From: Saprospiraceae bacterium
Lineage (GTDB): Bacteria; Bacteroidota; Bacteroidia; Chitinophagales; Saprospiraceae
DNA length: 57,793 bases
Assembly (NCBI GenBank): GCA_029212405.1
Contig: JARGNR010000041.1
Coordinates: forward strand, 1-57,793
Direction: 5' to 3'
Part shown: one piece after another, positions 55,065-57,793 of the stretch
How the letters are laid out: each line of letters starts with the position of its first letter
How positions within the stretch are numbered: position 1 is the stretch's first letter
Notes under the pieces: generated by a model
Told to the model about the DNA's origin: nothing
Databases searched by the model: none
Seen by the model: only the letters and a program-made list of their open reading frames with translations
Made by a program: the position numbers and the translations under genes

Positions 55065-56321
55065 TCAATAGCCATACTTCGTTTTCCATTTTTGACGAAC
55101 TAGTGCCGTCAATTTTTGCTCGGAAGGGTTTTGTCCAGGAGTGTAAAAAGCACTTCCAGAGATATCTTCAGGCAAGTATTCCTGATCGGGTTTATTTATA
55201 GATTCGTTGTGAGAATACTTGTAATTCTGGCCATACCCTATCGATTTCATCAGTTTGGTAGGCGCATTTCTTAAATGAAGAGGCACAGACAAGTCGCCGG
55301 TCTCTCGAATAGTGGACATGGCATTATTAATAGCCATATAACTTGCATTACTTTTAGGACTGCAAGCCAGGTATATAGCTACTTGAGACATGATAATTCT
55401 TCCTTCTGGCATTCCGATTTTTTCTATCGATCGGAAAGCACTTTCTGCGAGCAGGAGCGCATTAGGATTTGCCAAACCAATATCTTCCGATGCACAAATA
55501 ATCATCCTTCGACAAATAAACTTCGGATCTTCACCACCTAATATCATTCTTCCTAAGTAATACACCGCAGCATTTGGGTCACTGCCACGAATAGACTTAA
55601 TAAAGGCAGAAATAATATCGTAATGTTGCTCTCCAGTTTTATCGTATTTCACGAGATTTTGTTGAATCACTTCGAATACATAATCATCTGAAATGACAAC
55701 TTTCTCTTCAGGCCCAAAACTCGAAACGATAATTTCAAGGCTGTTCAGGAGTTTACGTCCATCTCCCCCAGAAACTCGTAATAACGCATCATAGGATTTT
55801 ATTTCAATCGTCCTGTTTTTTAGAATTTCATCAACCAGCATTACGAGGTCTTCTTTCTTCAATTCTTTAAGAATATACACCTGACATCTACTGAGCAAGG
55901 CTGATATGACTTCAAAAGAAGGATTTTCTGTAGTTGCACCGATCAATGTAATTGTCCCTTTCTCAACGGCCCCTAATAATGAGTCTTGCTGAGATTTTGA
56001 GAACCTATGAATTTCATCAATAAACAAAACTGGGTTGGCACGATCGAAAAAACGAGAATTTTCTGCTTTAGCAATAGTTTCTCTTACATCTTTAACTCCA
56101 CTATTGATAGCTGACAAATTAAAAAAAGGCCGTTTTAAGGTAGTACTCAAAATACTGGCAATGGTAGTTTTACCCACACCAGGAGGTCCCCACAAAATAA
56201 ATGACGGCACCGTATTACTCTCTATCATTCTTTTCAGGGCAGCCCCCTCTCCTATTAAATGTTCTTGTCCTACAAAATCATCTAAACTTTTTGGCCGCAT
56301 TCGTTCTGCTAGTGGCTTCAT
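55065..56321 (-). CDS. rarA: Replication-associated recombination protein RarA (MgsA)
   Basis: A 418-residue AAA+ ATPase of the RarA/MgsA/WRNIP1 family. It has Walker A GPPGVGKTTIASIL, Walker B LFIDEIHRFSKSQQDSLL, sensor GATTENPSFEV and the tetramerisation C-terminal region (EDIGLANPNALLLAE, PLHLRNAPTKLMKSIGYG). It acts at stalled replication forks. The frame starts earlier at 56351, but the ATG at 56321 begins MKPLAERMRPKSLDDFVGQ, the conserved N-terminus, and is preferred. Confidence 0.95.
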   Translation of the reverse strand: MKPLAERMRPKSLDDFVGQEHLIGEGAALKRMIESNTVPSFILWGPPGVGKTTIASILSTTLKRPFFNLSAINSGVKDVRETIAKAENSRFFDRANPVLFIDEIHRFSKSQQDSLLGAVEKGTITLIGATTENPSFEVISALLSRCQVYILKELKKEDLVMLVDEILKNRTIEIKSYDALLRVSGGDGRKLLNSLEIIVSSFGPEEKVVISDDYVFEVIQQNLVKYDKTGEQHYDIISAFIKSIRGSDPNAAVYYLGRMILGGEDPKFICRRMIICASEDIGLANPNALLLAESAFRSIEKIGMPEGRIIMSQVAIYLACSPKSNASYMAINNAMSTIRETGDLSVPLHLRNAPTKLMKSIGYGQNYKYSHNESINKPDQEYLPEDISGSAFYTPGQNPSEQKLTALVRQKWKTKYGY

Positions 56322-56590
56322 TGAATCTAAAATTCGTGAATAAAACCACAAAATTAATCATTTATTGCAGCATATTAATGGTCGATTGTATATCCAGATA
56401 AATAAAAACAAACCATAAATATTAATTGATCTTTCTAGAAAATAGTAGGAAGAGAATAATTGTAGGAGGTAATTATTTAATTTAGTTCCAATAGGAGCAA
56501 CAAACCAAAACAAAGTATGTAACTTTACTGTTCCTAACAATGAAATTTAATACCAATCAATATTAAAATTGAACCACTAAAAAAACGTAC

Positions 56591-57739
56591 ATGCAAGTAG
56601 AAGCATTAGAGAATTTAACCTTTATTGAAGAAAGTGCAAAACAGTTTGCTGACCAAAAAATTAGACCCCATTTTATGGAATGGGATGAGACTCAATACTT
56701 CCCAATTGAATGTATGAAAGAACTAGGAGCTCAAGGTTTCCTAGGAGTTTTAGTTCCTGAAGAGTACGGTGGTTCAGGTCTTGGATACCAAGAATATGTT
56801 TCTATCATCGTAGAAATAGCAAAAGTATGTGGATCTGTAGGCTTGTCATTAGCTGCTCATAATTCATTATGCACAGGTCATATTCTATCTTTTGGAAATG
56901 AGGAGCAAAAGCAAAAATACCTGCCAAAATTAGCTTCAGGAGAATTTATTGGTGCATGGGGATTGACAGAAGCCAATACGGGTTCTGATGCAATGAGAAT
57001 GCAATGTGTTGGTGTCGAAGATGGTGATTATTATGTTATCAACGGTACCAAAAACTGGATCACTCACGGAAAATCTAGAGATGTTGCCGTTGTTTTAGTA
57101 AGAACAGGAGAATCTCTGGATAGCCATGGTATTACTGCATTTGTTATCGACGGAGATACACCTGGATTTACAGCAGGTAAAAAAGAGAATAAATTAGGTA
57201 TGCGAAGTTCAGAAACCGCTGAAATGGTTTTTGACAATTGCAGAGTACATAAATCACAGATTTTAGGTGAAGTTGGAGAAGGGTTTATTCAAGCCATGAA
57301 AATTTTGGACGGGGGTCGAATTAGTATTGCAGCATTGGCATTAGGAATAGCGAAAGGAGCGTATGAAGCATCTGTTAAGTACTCAAAGGAAAGAGAGCAA
57401 TTTGGACAACCCATCGCTAATTTTCAAGCCATCAGTTTTAAATTGGCAGAAATGGCTACCAAAATTCAAGCTTCAGAACTATTAATTCGAAAAGCGGCTG
57501 ATCTAAAAAATAATAAAAAGAAAGTTACTACCGTCTCTGCAATGGCAAAATATTATGCATCAGAAGTATGTGTAGAAGCAGCAACAGAAGCCATTCAAAT
57601 TTTTGGAGGATACGGATATACAAAAGACTTCCCTGTTGAAAAATTCTTTAGAGATTCTAAGTTGTGTACCATTGGAGAAGGCACAAGTGAAATTCAAAAG
57701 CTAGTTATTTCAAGGAATGTTCTAAAAGGTATTGGATAA
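56591..57739 (+). CDS. Acyl-CoA dehydrogenase
   Basis: A 382-residue FAD-dependent dehydrogenase that forms the alpha-beta double bond of acyl-CoA. Signature segments are GAWGLTEANTGSDA, NGTKNWITHG, GQPIANFQAISFKLAEMA, QIFGGYGYTKDFPVEKFFRDSKLCTI, and EGTSEIQKLVISRNVL with the catalytic glutamate position. The best fit is the short/branched-chain group. The substrate length cannot be told. It stands alone, with a terminator directly after it. Confidence 0.94.
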   Translation: MQVEALENLTFIEESAKQFADQKIRPHFMEWDETQYFPIECMKELGAQGFLGVLVPEEYGGSGLGYQEYVSIIVEIAKVCGSVGLSLAAHNSLCTGHILSFGNEEQKQKYLPKLASGEFIGAWGLTEANTGSDAMRMQCVGVEDGDYYVINGTKNWITHGKSRDVAVVLVRTGESLDSHGITAFVIDGDTPGFTAGKKENKLGMRSSETAEMVFDNCRVHKSQILGEVGEGFIQAMKILDGGRISIAALALGIAKGAYEASVKYSKEREQFGQPIANFQAISFKLAEMATKIQASELLIRKAADLKNNKKKVTTVSAMAKYYASEVCVEAATEAIQIFGGYGYTKDFPVEKFFRDSKLCTIGEGTSEIQKLVISRNVLKGIG

Positions 57740-57743
57740 CTTT

Positions 57744-57775
57744 AGGGATATTCCGAGGAAGCAATATCCCTTTAT
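57744..57775 (+). terminator. Terminator of the acyl-CoA dehydrogenase gene
   Basis: Stem GGGATATT (57745-57752) with AATATCCC (57763-57770), extended by one A-T pair, followed by TTTATTTATA. The stem shares its sequence with the hairpin in the dispersed repeat at 48331-48357. Confidence 0.75.
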
Positions 57776-57793
57776 TTATAGTAAACTGGGATG

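Noticed and set aside
1-57793. CRISPR arrays, tRNA, rRNA or insertion sequences.
   Set aside because: No regularly spaced repeats, no tRNA-like arm motifs, no rRNA-like stretch and no transposase frame were found on reading the window.

Overview
The window is a low-GC chromosomal segment from a member of the phylum Bacteroidota, most likely a non-pathogenic environmental lineage near Saprospiria, Cytophagia or Flavobacteriia. The signs are type IX secretion (T9SS) sorting domains of both type A and type B, a TonB-dependent receptor followed by a DUF4249 lipoprotein, a DUF5686 outer-membrane protein, BshB1 of bacillithiol synthesis, SprB-type repeats, leaders without Shine-Dalgarno sequences, and -7 elements of the form TAnnTTTG. 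No rRNA, tRNA, CRISPR array, insertion sequence or prophage was seen. Most genes are core or envelope functions, and the accessory content lies in a few islets.

Layout. 0.1-8.5 kb: mostly leftward genes for a DUF4412 secreted protein, a bifunctional nuclease with UVR motif, a YjbR-like protein overlapping an FAD oxidoreductase, a DUF3810 membrane metallopeptidase-like protein, a DUF5686 outer-membrane protein, a divergent GNAT acetyltransferase, and an aroK-bshB1 pair. 8.6-14 kb: yajC, aspartate kinase, and a three-gene cluster resembling a sodium-pumping biotin-dependent decarboxylase (gamma, a fused carboxyltransferase-biotin subunit, beta). 14-22 kb: a dispersed repeat, a sterol-desaturase-family membrane enzyme, a 1845-residue T9SS adhesin-like protein and an abutting histone-deacetylase-family gene. 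22-30 kb: a short SDR, an unrecognised 117-aa protein, a LolA-like protein, a DUF547 protein fused to a predicted beta-barrel, and a TonB-dependent receptor interrupted by an in-frame TAA, followed by its DUF4249 partner.

30-33 kb holds the most unusual locus: a subtilase (S8) with a propeptide-like N-terminus and a C-terminal Ada-like zinc module but no signal peptide, followed by a small gene that looks like a free-standing copy of that propeptide. 33-48 kb: a sodium/solute symporter, a lipoprotein, dnaA, a 5'-nucleotidase split into two genes in reversed domain order, an A-type Fe-S carrier, a second sterol-desaturase-family enzyme, Tag glycosylase, a secreted protein with a C-terminal S74 self-cleaving chaperone, a di-haem peroxidase with an imelysin-like N-terminus, and RluF-type pseudouridine synthase. 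48-57.8 kb: a second, inverted copy of the dispersed repeat, a 1140-residue SprB-repeat T9SS protein, an amidohydrolase, DUF952 and DUF6624 proteins, RarA and an acyl-CoA dehydrogenase.

How the genes fit together. The oad-like cluster and the SSS symporter both suggest use of a sodium gradient. The T9SS cargo, TonB receptor/DUF4249 pair, DUF5686, LolA and S74 proteins build or decorate the outer membrane. The best hairpin terminators are at 62-91, 22894-22915, 23644-23672, 29715-29755 and 41140-41177, mostly insulating single genes or gene pairs.
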